From assembly GCA_038210135.1 (NCBI GenBank), contig JBBQWZ010000038.1:1-64000 (forward strand): DNA of 64,000 nt. The letters run 5' to 3'. The stretch's first letter is position 1; every line of letters begins with the position of its first letter. Shown here piece after piece: positions 24,681 through 33,385 of the stretch. The notes beneath the pieces are model-generated. The model was not told the DNA's origin. It was given only the letters and a program-made list of their open reading frames with translations, and ran no database searches. Position numbers and translations under genes: made by a program. The DNA is from JBBQWZ01 sp038210135. Its GTDB lineage: Bacteria > Acidobacteriota > Terriglobia > Bryobacterales > Bryobacteraceae.

Positions 24681-26402
24681 ATGAATCAATTCCGCCAACT
24701 TTACGAGTCCCTATCCATCCGGCACCGGATCACGATCGCCCTGGCGGCGTTCGCGGTGATCGGCGGACTGTGGTGGTTCGCGCGCTGGAATGCGGAGCGC
24801 GATTTCAAGCCGCTGTTCTCGAGTATGGCGGCCGAGGATGCGGCGGCGGTTTTGAGCCGTTTGCGTGAAGGCGGCACGGAGTTCCGGCTGAGTGAGAACG
24901 GGACTGTCATTCTGGTGCCATCCGCAAAAGTGGCGGAAATTCGGTTGCAACTGGCGAGCGCGGGAATTCCGAAATCAGGGCGCATCGGCTTCGAGCTTTT
25001 CGACAAGACCAACATGGGCTCGAGCGAATTCGCGGAGCAGGTGAATTACCACCGCGCGCTCGAAGGCGAGTTGGAACGTTCGATCATGAGCATCGGCGAA
25101 GTGGAGGTGGCGCGCGTCCACATCACGCTGGCGAAAGAAAGCGTATTCCTCGAGTCGCGCCAGCCGGCAAAGGCCAGCGTCCTATTGAAGCTGAGACTGG
25201 GCGCTAAGCTTTCGCCGCAGAACGTCAATGCAATCTGCCATCTCACGGCGAGCGCAATTCCGTCGCTACTGCCGGAGGCGGTAAGTGTAGTGGACGCGAA
25301 CGGGAATCTACTGAACCGGCCGCGCCGCGGAAATGGGGACGAGCAGGACGGGTCCGAATCGATGCTCGACTACCGCAAGGCGGTGGAGCGCGATGTGCAG
25401 AACAAGATTATCGCGACGCTCGATCCGATCCTGGGCGAAGGCAAGTTCCGCGCCACGGTATCGGCCGAATGCGACTTCACAAGCGGAGAGCAGAGCGACG
25501 AGATCTTCGATCCGACGAAGAGCGTGATGGTGACATCGCAGCGCACGGAGGATGGTCCGGGAGCGGTGACAGCGTCGGGCGTTCCCGGTACGGCGTCCAA
25601 TTTGCCGCGTCCGACATCGACGCCGGGAAAATCGTCGTCGGCTTATGTGCGGCGCACGGAGAATATCGCGTACCAATCCAGCCGGACGCTGAAGCGCACC
25701 AAGATTCCGCAAGGTGCGCTGAAGAAGATGTCGCTCTCGATTTTGCTCGATCACTCGGTGCGGATGGAAGGTACGGGAGCGAAAGCGAAACGGATTGTGG
25801 AAGCGCCGAGTGCGGAAAAGTTGAAAGTGGTTCGCGACCTGGTGACGGCGGCGTCCGGGTTCCAACAGGAGCGCGGCGACCTGCTGGTGGTCGAAAGCTT
25901 TCCGTTTGAGACCACGCTGACGCCGGAGCCGATGGTGGCGGAGAAGCCGGCTCCGACGGCGGAGCCGCTGGGGTGGGCGCCGGGATGGCTGAAGACGATT
26001 TTAGGCAACAAGAGCGCACCTGTGCTGCTGGGAGTCGGCGCGGCGGTGATGTTGGTTCTGTTGGGGGGGCTGGTCATGCTTTTGCGCGGCAAGAAGAAGG
26101 TAAGGGTCGAGCTGGACGGGCGCGCGGCACTTCATGCCGGGGGGGCCAACGCGGGCGAGGGAACGGGTACGGATGAAGCCATGACGCCGGAAGGAATGGA
26201 AAAACAAATCGAGGCGAAATTCGCCAAGCAACAGATCGAGAAGGCGAAGCAGAGAGCCGAAGCGATTGCATCCCTCGAATTGCCCCCGGTGTCCACCAAG
26301 AAGACCGAAATTCTTGCGCATCATATCGCGGCGGAAGCGAAAAAAGATCCGGCGGCGATGGCGCAGGTGGTAAGGAGCTGGCTAAATGGTCCGGACCGCT
26401 GA
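24681..26402 (+). CDS. fliF: Flagellar MS-ring protein FliF
   Basis: A 573 aa inner-membrane ring protein that starts flagellar assembly. A first membrane helix lies near 17-33 (RITIALAAFAVIGGLWWFAR). Ring-building domains follow, with FKPLFSSMAAEDAAAVLSRL and the segment GRIGFELFDKTNMGSSEFAE typical of FliF/YscJ. A second membrane helix lies near 450-472 (APVLLGVGAAVMLVLLGGLV). The cytoplasmic tail that binds FliG ends the protein. Its last 17 bases overlap fliG. Confidence 0.95.
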   Translation: MNQFRQLYESLSIRHRITIALAAFAVIGGLWWFARWNAERDFKPLFSSMAAEDAAAVLSRLREGGTEFRLSENGTVILVPSAKVAEIRLQLASAGIPKSGRIGFELFDKTNMGSSEFAEQVNYHRALEGELERSIMSIGEVEVARVHITLAKESVFLESRQPAKASVLLKLRLGAKLSPQNVNAICHLTASAIPSLLPEAVSVVDANGNLLNRPRRGNGDEQDGSESMLDYRKAVERDVQNKIIATLDPILGEGKFRATVSAECDFTSGEQSDEIFDPTKSVMVTSQRTEDGPGAVTASGVPGTASNLPRPTSTPGKSSSAYVRRTENIAYQSSRTLKRTKIPQGALKKMSLSILLDHSVRMEGTGAKAKRIVEAPSAEKLKVVRDLVTAASGFQQERGDLLVVESFPFETTLTPEPMVAEKPAPTAEPLGWAPGWLKTILGNKSAPVLLGVGAAVMLVLLGGLVMLLRGKKKVRVELDGRAALHAGGANAGEGTGTDEAMTPEGMEKQIEAKFAKQQIEKAKQRAEAIASLELPPVSTKKTEILAHHIAAEAKKDPAAMAQVVRSWLNGPDR

Positions 26403-27417
26403 CAGCGATAAACCGGCGTTATCCGGCATTCGCAAAGCTGCCATTCTCACGATCGTTATGGGGCATGAGGTAGCAGGGGAGATTCTCAAGCATCTCGAAG
26501 AGGACGAGGTCCAGTTGATCGGGCGCGAAGTGGCGCGCGTGCAGACTCTGACCGGCGATGACGCGGAGGGCGTCCTCGAAGAGTTCTACCAGATGTCGAT
26601 CGCGAATGAATATGTGCTGAAGGGCGGCATCGACTACGCGCGAAAACTGCTGGTGAACGCGTTCGGTCCGGAGCACGCGAAGCGGATGCTGGATCTTCTG
26701 ATGAAGACGATGGGCGGAGAAATGGCGAGCTTCGACGCCTTGCAGAAAACCGATCCCGGCCAACTGGCCAAATTTATCCACAGCGAGCATCCGCAGACGA
26801 TCGCGCTGATCCTCTCGCACTTGAATCCATCGCAGGCGGCAGGCTTACTCTTTTCGCTGCCGGCGGAAATGCGATCCGATGTCGCGCTGCGAATGGCGAA
26901 TCTGGATCAGATCTCGCCTGAGATTATTTCGAAAATCGCGGGAGTAATCGGGTCCAAGCTGAAGTCGTTGGGCGAACTGAGCCGGGAAGCGTACGGCGGC
27001 GTCCGGGCAGTGGCGGAAATGTTCAACCGGCTGGATTCGAACACCAGCAAAGAGATCCTCGAAAAGATTGAGGCGGCGGATTCCGGTCTGGTGGAAACGA
27101 TTCGTCACCTGATGTTCGTCTTTGAAGACTTGCTGTTGCTGGATCAGAACGGAATCAAAGAATTGCTGGCGAAGGTCGATCGCAAGATTCTTACTTTGGC
27201 GCTCAAAGGGACCAGCGAGCAGATGAAGAATCACATGCTGGCGGGAATGAGTTCGCGCGGCGCGGAAATGCTGCGCGAAGACATGGAATCGCTGGGACCG
27301 ACCAAGGTCAAAGAGGTGGAGGCGGCACAGCAGCAGATCATCGCGCTGGTGCGGCAACTGGAGGCGGAGGGCGTAATCAACCTCAAGGGAGCTTCGGGCG
27401 AACAATATGTCCTCTAA
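26386..27417 (+). CDS. fliG: Flagellar motor switch protein FliG
   Basis: A 343 aa C-ring protein that transmits torque from the stator and sets rotation direction. N-terminal domain ALSGIRKAAILTIVMGHEVA; middle domain with HSEHPQTIALILSHLNPSQA, which carries the EHPQT motif contacting FliM; C-terminal torque helix with LLAKVDRKILTLALKGTSEQ and the charged SRGAEMLREDMESLG segment. Length is normal. It starts inside fliF and overlaps fliH by 11 bases. Confidence 0.96.
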   Translation: MVRTADSDKPALSGIRKAAILTIVMGHEVAGEILKHLEEDEVQLIGREVARVQTLTGDDAEGVLEEFYQMSIANEYVLKGGIDYARKLLVNAFGPEHAKRMLDLLMKTMGGEMASFDALQKTDPGQLAKFIHSEHPQTIALILSHLNPSQAAGLLFSLPAEMRSDVALRMANLDQISPEIISKIAGVIGSKLKSLGELSREAYGGVRAVAEMFNRLDSNTSKEILEKIEAADSGLVETIRHLMFVFEDLLLLDQNGIKELLAKVDRKILTLALKGTSEQMKNHMLAGMSSRGAEMLREDMESLGPTKVKEVEAAQQQIIALVRQLEAEGVINLKGASGEQYVL

Positions 27418-28066
27418 GATCTCGCGAAACAAACCGGTGGCGGAAACACCGATCCTGAGGTTCCGGTCGATCCACGGAATTGCGCACGTACGCGAAACCG
27501 CGGCGGAGTCGCCGTCGCCGAATTCACGGCCGGACGCGGAGGTGGAGGCCAGGATCCGGGCCGCGTATGAGCAGGGATTGATGGAAGGCCGCTCGGCAGC
27601 GGACAGTCTGGCGGCGGGGCGGGCACAGGAAATGGTCCGGCCGGCGCTCGATGGCTTTCGGACGATGGTCGAAGATCTGGTGCGCGCGAAAGCCAAGCTG
27701 CGCGGAGAAGCCGAAGAAGATGTCGTGAAGTTGGCGCTGGCGATTTCGCGGCGGGTACTGCATCGCGAGCTAGCCGTGGATCCGGAGGCGCTGATCGGGC
27801 TGGTCCGCGCGGCGTGGGATCGCGTCGAAGGACGGGAGACGCATCGGATGCGATTATCGCCGCCGGACGCCGCGTTGGTACAGCAGCACCGGGCGGCGCT
27901 CAACCTGCCGCCGAAAGTCGAGATCGAAGCCGATCCGGCGCTGGCGCGAGGAAGTGCGCTTTTCGAAACTTCGCGCGGAGTCCTCGACGCATCGGTGAAC
28001 ACGCAGTTAGGCGAAATCGAGCGCGGATTGGCCGACGTGTTATCGCGGCATAAGGCGGGCGTTTGA
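27407..28066 (+). CDS. fliH: Flagellar export apparatus regulator FliH
   Basis: A 219 aa cytoplasmic protein that should bind the FliI ATPase and tether it to the C ring. It is helical and Ala/Glu/Arg-rich, with KAKLRGEAEEDVVKLALAIS in the central coiled coil and a C-terminal part (HRMRLSPPDAALVQQHRAAL, then IEADPALARGSALFET) like FliH/YscL/V-ATPase E subunits. Sequence alone is weakly conserved; position between fliG and fliI supports the call. Confidence 0.88.
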   Translation: MSSKISRNKPVAETPILRFRSIHGIAHVRETAAESPSPNSRPDAEVEARIRAAYEQGLMEGRSAADSLAAGRAQEMVRPALDGFRTMVEDLVRAKAKLRGEAEEDVVKLALAISRRVLHRELAVDPEALIGLVRAAWDRVEGRETHRMRLSPPDAALVQQHRAALNLPPKVEIEADPALARGSALFETSRGVLDASVNTQLGEIERGLADVLSRHKAGV

Positions 28067-28067
28067 A

Positions 28068-29381
28068 ATGCGGTTGGGAGATTATCTCGAAGCGCTCGAC
28101 AATATCCAGGCGGCGCAGTGGACCGGCCAAGTGTCGGAGCTAGTGGGACTGCTGGTCGAATCAGTGGGTCCGGCCGCGGCGATGGGAGATTTTTGCGAGA
28201 TCCACACTTCGACTGGCAAAACGATACGAACGCAAGTAATCGGCTTCAGAAACGGCCGCGTGCTTTCGATGCCGCTGGAGGAAACGGCGGGATTGCAGCT
28301 TGGCGATCGAGTGATTGCCCGGCCCAGCGAAGGCAGGGTGGACGTGGGTCCGCAACTGCTGGGCCGCGTTCTCGACGGTTTCGGACGTCCAATGGACGGT
28401 GGACCTCCGATCGAAGCGGTTGCCAGCTACGACTTGTATGCCGCGCCGCCCGGGCCGATGGAGCGCGTCCCAATTCATGAGACGCTGGCGACCGGAATTC
28501 GGGCGATCGACGGACTGCTGACCTGCGGCAAGGGGCAGCGCATCGGCCTGTTCGGCGGATCGGGTGTGGGCAAAAGCACTTTGCTCGGCGCGATGAGCCG
28601 GCAGAATTCGGCACAGGTCAGCGTCATCGCCTTGATTGGCGAGCGCAACCGCGAAGTCCGCGACTTTATTGAGCAGGAATTGGGCCCGGAAGGCATGGCG
28701 AGATCGGTGGTGGTGACGGCAACATCGGATCGCCCCGCTCCCTTGCGGATCCGGGCGGGATTCGTGGCGCTGGCGATCGCCGAATACTTCCGGGATCAGG
28801 GCAAGGACGTGCTATTGGTGATGGATTCGGTGACTCGCTTAGCGATGGCGCAACGCGAAATCGGCTTGGCGGCCGGTGAACCTCCGAGCCAAAAGGGATA
28901 CACACCGTCGGTGTTCAATCTACTGCCGAGGGTATTTGAACGAGCGGGAAATTTTCAGAAGGGATCGATCACCGGCTTCTTCACCGTACTGGTGGAAGGC
29001 GACGATTTCAACGAGCCGATCGCGGACGCGGTGCGAGCGATCCTCGACGGACACGTGGTGCTGTCGCGGCAACTGGGTTCGGCGGGCCATTATCCGGCGA
29101 TCGACGTGTTGCAGTCGGTGAGCCGGCTTTCCTCCAAGGTTTCGACGCCCGCGCACAAAGCGGCGGCGCAACAGATTCGCGAGGCACTGGCGACGTATCA
29201 ACGCTCGGAAGATCTGATCAATCTAGGCGCGTACGCGGCGGGCGCCAATCCAAGGCTGGACGCAGCGATCCAGATCCGGCCGAGGGTCATGCAGTTCCTG
29301 AAACAGGATGCCGGTGTCCGGGTTTCGATGGAACAGACGATTGGCGAATTACAGAGTCTGGCGCAGGCGTTTCCGGTCTAG
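28068..29381 (+). CDS. fliI: Flagellum-specific ATPase FliI
   Basis: A 437 aa ATPase of the flagellar type III export apparatus, related to F1-ATPase beta. Walker A is GGSGVGKST at 163-171; Walker B is in DVLLVMDSVTRLAMAQREIG; the ATPase signature is PPSQKGYTPSVFNLLPRVFE. The N-terminal beta barrel and the C-terminal helical domain are complete. It begins one base after fliH and ends six bases before fliJ. Confidence 0.96.
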   Translation: MRLGDYLEALDNIQAAQWTGQVSELVGLLVESVGPAAAMGDFCEIHTSTGKTIRTQVIGFRNGRVLSMPLEETAGLQLGDRVIARPSEGRVDVGPQLLGRVLDGFGRPMDGGPPIEAVASYDLYAAPPGPMERVPIHETLATGIRAIDGLLTCGKGQRIGLFGGSGVGKSTLLGAMSRQNSAQVSVIALIGERNREVRDFIEQELGPEGMARSVVVTATSDRPAPLRIRAGFVALAIAEYFRDQGKDVLLVMDSVTRLAMAQREIGLAAGEPPSQKGYTPSVFNLLPRVFERAGNFQKGSITGFFTVLVEGDDFNEPIADAVRAILDGHVVLSRQLGSAGHYPAIDVLQSVSRLSSKVSTPAHKAAAQQIREALATYQRSEDLINLGAYAAGANPRLDAAIQIRPRVMQFLKQDAGVRVSMEQTIGELQSLAQAFPV

Positions 29382-29387
29382 GGGCGC

Positions 29388-29849
29388 ATGAAGTCATTCC
29401 AATTCCCTCTCGAACGGGTGCTCGATTTACGGCGTAAACAAGCTCAGATCGAGGAACTCAAGCTGGAAACGATCTTGCAGGAGTGTCTGCGGATCCGGCG
29501 GGAGAGCGAGAGGATCGCGGAACAGGCACGGGCCGCGGCGAAGCAGGTGCTTGAAAAACTTGTCCTTGAACCGATCGAGTTGGAGTCGCTGTATCATTTT
29601 CGAGGTTGGACGCAGACGCAGATGCTCATTCTCGAAAACCAACTGCGCGAGGCGGAAGGAAGGGCGGCGCAGCAGCGATTGATTCTCAACGATGCACGCC
29701 GGAACATCCGGCTGATCGAGAAGCTTCGGGAACGAAGATTGAGCGAGTGGGACGCCGCATTCCAAAAGGACCTGGAGGAGCAGGCTAGCGAGTCCCATTT
29801 GTCGCGTTGGAATCGGGAGCGAAATTTCGCCGCGAAGAAGTCGGCGTAG
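29388..29849 (+). CDS. fliJ: Flagellar export protein FliJ
   Basis: A 153 aa, almost wholly helical and highly charged protein, matching FliJ in length and coiled-coil character (FPLERVLDLRRKQAQIEELK at the start; RRNIRLIEKLRERRLSEWDA near the end). FliJ acts as the stalk of the FliI hexamer and recycles export chaperones. Its place after fliI supports the call. An acyl-CoA dehydrogenase gene starts 10 bp later. Confidence 0.88.
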   Translation: MKSFQFPLERVLDLRRKQAQIEELKLETILQECLRIRRESERIAEQARAAAKQVLEKLVLEPIELESLYHFRGWTQTQMLILENQLREAEGRAAQQRLILNDARRNIRLIEKLRERRLSEWDAAFQKDLEEQASESHLSRWNRERNFAAKKSA

Positions 29850-29859
29850 AATCGGACGA

Positions 29860-31026
29860 ATGTCCAATCCGTCTGTTCCGTCGAATGAAGAGCGCCAGCT
29901 GATTCTGCGCACGGTCCGCAATTTCGTCGATCGCGACGTGATTCCGGTAGCGAGCGCGATGGAACATCGGGGTGAATATCCATTTGCTCTGGCCGACGAG
30001 ATGGCGCGGATCGGGTTGTTCGGCTTGAATACGCCGGAGACCCTGGGCGGAAGCGAGGTCGATTATGTGACCTTCGCGCGAATCTTCGCGGAGCTGGCGC
30101 GAGGCTGGCTTGGGCTCGCCGGAATCGTCGGCACGCATCTGGTTTTGTGCGATGTGCTGGTCCGCTATGCGACCGACGAGCAAAAGAAGCGGTTTCTACC
30201 TGGCTTGGCTTCGGGTGAGCGACGCGGCGGCATCTGTTTATCAGAACCCAACGCAGGAACGGACCTTCAGAACATCACCACTACAGCGACGCGCGATGGT
30301 GGCGTGTATCGAATCAACGGCTCGAAGATGTGGGTCACCAACGGACGGCACGGCAGCACCTTTCTGCTACTGGCGCGTACCGACTCGGCTGCGAAGCCCG
30401 CCCACCGGGGGATGAGCGCGTTCGTGATCGAGAAGGGCGCGCCGGGCCTAGTGGTGAATCGCGATATCGACAAGCTGGGCTACAAGACCGTCGAGACCTG
30501 CGAATTGCATTTCGAGAACTTTCCGGTGCCGGCGGAGAATCTGATCGGGGGCGTGGAAGGCGAGGGCTTTTCACAGGCGATGACGGGTCTCGAAGCAGAG
30601 CGGATTAATGTCGCCGCGCGCGGATTGGGCGTGGCGCAGGCAGCCTTCCAAGAAGCGATCCGGTATGCACAGCAGCGGGTAACGTTCGGGAAGCCAATCG
30701 CGCAGCATCAGGCAATCCAATTGAAGCTGGCCGACATGGCGACGCGGATCGAAGCGTCGCGGCTGTTGATCGAATCCGCCGCGGAGAAGAAAAATCGCGG
30801 CGAACGCTGCGATCTGGAGGCCGGTATGGCCAAGCTGTTCGCGACCGAAACGGCAGGCGAGGTTTCGTTGGACGCGATGCGGATTCTGGGCGGCAACGGG
30901 TATTCGAAAGACTTCCCCGTGGAACGCTATTACAGGGACGCTCCGCTGTTGATCATCGGAGGCGGCACGAATGAATTGCAAAGGCTGATTATCGCCCGCA
31001 GGCTGCTTGAGAAGTACAAGATTTAA
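29860..31026 (+). CDS. Acyl-CoA dehydrogenase
   Basis: A 388 aa FAD enzyme oxidising acyl-CoA to enoyl-CoA. Conserved segments are GICLSEPNAGTDLQNITTTA (flavin and substrate contact), GSKMWVTNGRHG, and the ending ILGGNGYSKDFPVERYYRDA then GGGTNELQRLIIARRLL. The glutamate base of medium-chain enzymes (YEGT position) is Gly here. An Asp/Glu-Arg site typical of isovaleryl-CoA and long-chain types is present: E247-R248 in LEAERINVAARG. It is likely the base. The substrate is unknown. It starts 10 bp after fliJ, so it may be read from the flagellar transcript. Confidence 0.92.
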   Translation: MSNPSVPSNEERQLILRTVRNFVDRDVIPVASAMEHRGEYPFALADEMARIGLFGLNTPETLGGSEVDYVTFARIFAELARGWLGLAGIVGTHLVLCDVLVRYATDEQKKRFLPGLASGERRGGICLSEPNAGTDLQNITTTATRDGGVYRINGSKMWVTNGRHGSTFLLLARTDSAAKPAHRGMSAFVIEKGAPGLVVNRDIDKLGYKTVETCELHFENFPVPAENLIGGVEGEGFSQAMTGLEAERINVAARGLGVAQAAFQEAIRYAQQRVTFGKPIAQHQAIQLKLADMATRIEASRLLIESAAEKKNRGERCDLEAGMAKLFATETAGEVSLDAMRILGGNGYSKDFPVERYYRDAPLLIIGGGTNELQRLIIARRLLEKYKI

Positions 31027-31131
31027 TTTCGGTTGAAACCGGAAAGGTTCGCGCGTCGTCTATTCCGCTTACTTCGTTCGCGGTTCTGATGGATCGACTC
31101 TGCGCCGAAGTGTCGCGATCGGGAGGTGGTT

Positions 31132-31551
31132 ATGAAGATGCATTGGACGTGTTTGGCTGCTGCTTTCCTGTTGCCGGCGGTGGTATGGTCCGCCGACAAA
31201 CCCCGCATCTACGTGACGGAGAGTCAGTCGGCGCAGCTGGCCGGCGACGCGGCCGCGGGTGAAATCAAGAGTTCGCTGAAGTTCACCGGCGGAACCAGTC
31301 CGCAGAATATCGAAGTGATGAAGGCGTTCTCCGAGCGCTGTCCGGCGGTGATGGTGACAAGCGATCGCGACAAGGCGGACTTCATCATCCGGCTGGACCA
31401 TGAAGGGTTGAGCCCTGTGACGCCGTTCACGCGGGGGAACAAAGTCGCGGTATTCAACCGCAATTCGGACCTGATTTATACCTCTTCGACGCGGGTGTTG
31501 GGTTCCGCTGTAAAAGGCGCGTGCTCAGCAATCTCGAGCGCGGGCAAGTAG
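31132..31551 (+). CDS. Small secreted protein of unknown function
   Basis: A 139 aa exported protein. Signal peptide about 1-20 (LLPAVVWSA-DKP). The mature part has GTSPQNIEVMKAFSERCPAV and SDRDKADFIIRLDHEGLSPV, suggesting an alpha/beta fold; two cysteines could form a disulfide. I recognise the general type (short secreted proteins common in Acidobacteria) but no named family. GGGAGG lies five bases before the ATG at 31132; a GTG two codons earlier overlaps that signal and is less likely. Confidence 0.75.
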   Translation: MKMHWTCLAAAFLLPAVVWSADKPRIYVTESQSAQLAGDAAAGEIKSSLKFTGGTSPQNIEVMKAFSERCPAVMVTSDRDKADFIIRLDHEGLSPVTPFTRGNKVAVFNRNSDLIYTSSTRVLGSAVKGACSAISSAGK

Positions 31552-31594
31552 CGCGGCGCTTCGACCCGGCGCAGGTCGCGTACTCTTGAGGGAC

Positions 31595-31972
31595 ATGTCG
31601 CTGGTCCGCAAAATTCTGCTGTACGTGCAAGCCACGTTTTACATCGTCGCGGGCGTGAATCATTTCTGGCACCCGGACATGTACACGCGGATGATGCCGG
31701 CGTATTTGCCGTGGCCATCCGAATTGCAGCTGACAGCGGGTGGAGCCGAAGTTTTGCTCGGCATCCTGCTGTTGATTCCCGCGACGCGCGTTCTAGCCGC
31801 ATGGGGATTGATCGCGCTGTTGATCGCCGTCTTCCCTGCCAATCTGAACCTCGCATTGCACCCGGAATTGATGCCGGGCGTCGCGCCGGTCACGCAGTGG
31901 ATCCGTTTGCCGATCCAGTTGCTGTTTCTCGGCTGGGCGTACCTCTTCACTCGCAAGACCACCACTCCATAG
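31595..31972 (+). CDS. DoxX-like membrane protein
   Basis: A 125 aa four-helix inner-membrane protein. The start LLYVQATFYIVAGVNHFWHP with a conserved NHFWxP, the helix GGAEVLLGILLLIPATRVLA and the NLNLALHPELMPG loop are typical of DoxX/MauE-like proteins. The role is unknown; some relatives take part in sulfur or quinone chemistry. The ATG at 31595 has GAGGG just upstream; a TTG three codons earlier is possible. Confidence 0.8.
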   Translation: MSLVRKILLYVQATFYIVAGVNHFWHPDMYTRMMPAYLPWPSELQLTAGGAEVLLGILLLIPATRVLAAWGLIALLIAVFPANLNLALHPELMPGVAPVTQWIRLPIQLLFLGWAYLFTRKTTTP

Positions 31973-32011
31973 CGGGTTGTTGCGGGCTCGGGAATCCGCT
32001 ATAAACCTCTG

Positions 32012-33385
32012 ATGCCTCGTTCGCTGATGTCGCTGTCTCTCCTTTCGATGATCGGGTCCGCCCTGGCGTGGGCTGAGGTTCCGGCGTTAATGGCGCCAAC
32101 GGTTCGCGGGCCTGTGGCGGTTACCGCCAAGGCTCCGGACGCTTCGCATGGCTATCCATTCAACCCGACCTTCCTGGATCTCGCGGCGAAAGGCTACATC
32201 GAAGAGGAGTTCTTCATCACGGGATCCGCGAATCAGTACACCACGTCGGCGGAGGCGAATGCGACGCTGATCGATTCAGGCCACGCCTACACGACGCGGC
32301 TGGTGGTGAGGCGTCCAATCTCACCAAAGAAATTCAACGGGACCGCGATCGTCGAGTGGACGAATGTCACCGGCAGCCGCGACCTGGAGATGGATTGGTT
32401 TCAGTCGGCGGATCACTTTGTGCGATCGGGCTACGCGTGGATCGGCGTGTCGGCGCAGCGCGTGGGCGTCGATGCGTTGAAGGCGTGGAGCCCGGAACGG
32501 TATACGACTCTCGATGTCACCGAGGGCGGCAAGATCAAGAACGATGCGCTTTCCTACGACATCATGACGGGCGTCGCGATGCTGCTTCGGGGGGGAAAAA
32601 CGAATCTGCTGGGCGGACTGAAGGTGGAGCGCATCCTTGCAACTGGCCATTCGCAATCGGCTGGGAGGCTGGCGATCTACGTGAATTCCGTTCATCCGCT
32701 ACGTCCGGTGTATGACGGCGTCGTGCTGCACGGCGGCGGCGGCAAGATTCGAACGGATATCGACACGAAGGTTTGGAAGCTGCTGTCGGAAACCGATATC
32801 CGGGGACCCGCTGCGCGCCAGCCGGATACGGACAAGTTCCGGACGTGGGAAGTCGCAGGAACATCGCACGTGGATGCGCAGTCGATCATTCACTTCACGG
32901 AATTGGGAAAATTGAACGCCGGCCTGCCGCCGGGCGCCCCTGTCGCGGGCGCTTGCGACAAGCCCGCATACAGCCAAGTCCCATTTCATTTTGTCTTCAA
33001 TGCGGCGTTCGATCATTTTGTGAAGTGGATCCAAAGCGGAGTGCCACCGCCCATCGCGCCTCCGATCGAATTTACGGCCGCGACGCCGCCGGTGATCGCT
33101 CGTGACGAGATGGGCAACGCGCTGGGAGGGATCCGGCTCGCGCAGCACGTTGTCGCAACCGCCGTGAATACTGGACAGAATGGCGGGAGCGCGTTCTGCC
33201 GATTGTACGGTTCGCATGTTGATTTCGATCCGGCAAAGATCGCGACTCTGTATCCGGCGCATAAGGCGTACGTGGCGGCGGTAAGGAAAATTACCGAGGC
33301 GACTCTCAAAGCGGGTTATGTGGTGAAGGCGGACGCCGACGCGACAATCGCAGCGGCGGAGCGCAGCACGATTGGCGCAAAGTGA
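32012..33385 (+). CDS. Secreted alpha/beta hydrolase domain protein
   Basis: A 457 aa exported protein of the alpha/beta hydrolase domain group found widely in Acidobacteria and Alphaproteobacteria (PF20091 type). Signal peptide 1-21 (GSALAWA-EVP). The nucleophile elbow is GHSQSAGRLAIYVNS, with Ser between His-Gln positions; typical upstream segments are FNGTAIVEWTNVTGSRDLEM and SGYAWIGVSAQRVGVD. Substrate unknown, probably an ester or lactone. Its stop codon overlaps the start of the next gene (TGATG), so the two are probably translated together. Confidence 0.85.
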   Translation: MPRSLMSLSLLSMIGSALAWAEVPALMAPTVRGPVAVTAKAPDASHGYPFNPTFLDLAAKGYIEEEFFITGSANQYTTSAEANATLIDSGHAYTTRLVVRRPISPKKFNGTAIVEWTNVTGSRDLEMDWFQSADHFVRSGYAWIGVSAQRVGVDALKAWSPERYTTLDVTEGGKIKNDALSYDIMTGVAMLLRGGKTNLLGGLKVERILATGHSQSAGRLAIYVNSVHPLRPVYDGVVLHGGGGKIRTDIDTKVWKLLSETDIRGPAARQPDTDKFRTWEVAGTSHVDAQSIIHFTELGKLNAGLPPGAPVAGACDKPAYSQVPFHFVFNAAFDHFVKWIQSGVPPPIAPPIEFTAATPPVIARDEMGNALGGIRLAQHVVATAVNTGQNGGSAFCRLYGSHVDFDPAKIATLYPAHKAYVAAVRKITEATLKAGYVVKADADATIAAAERSTIGAK

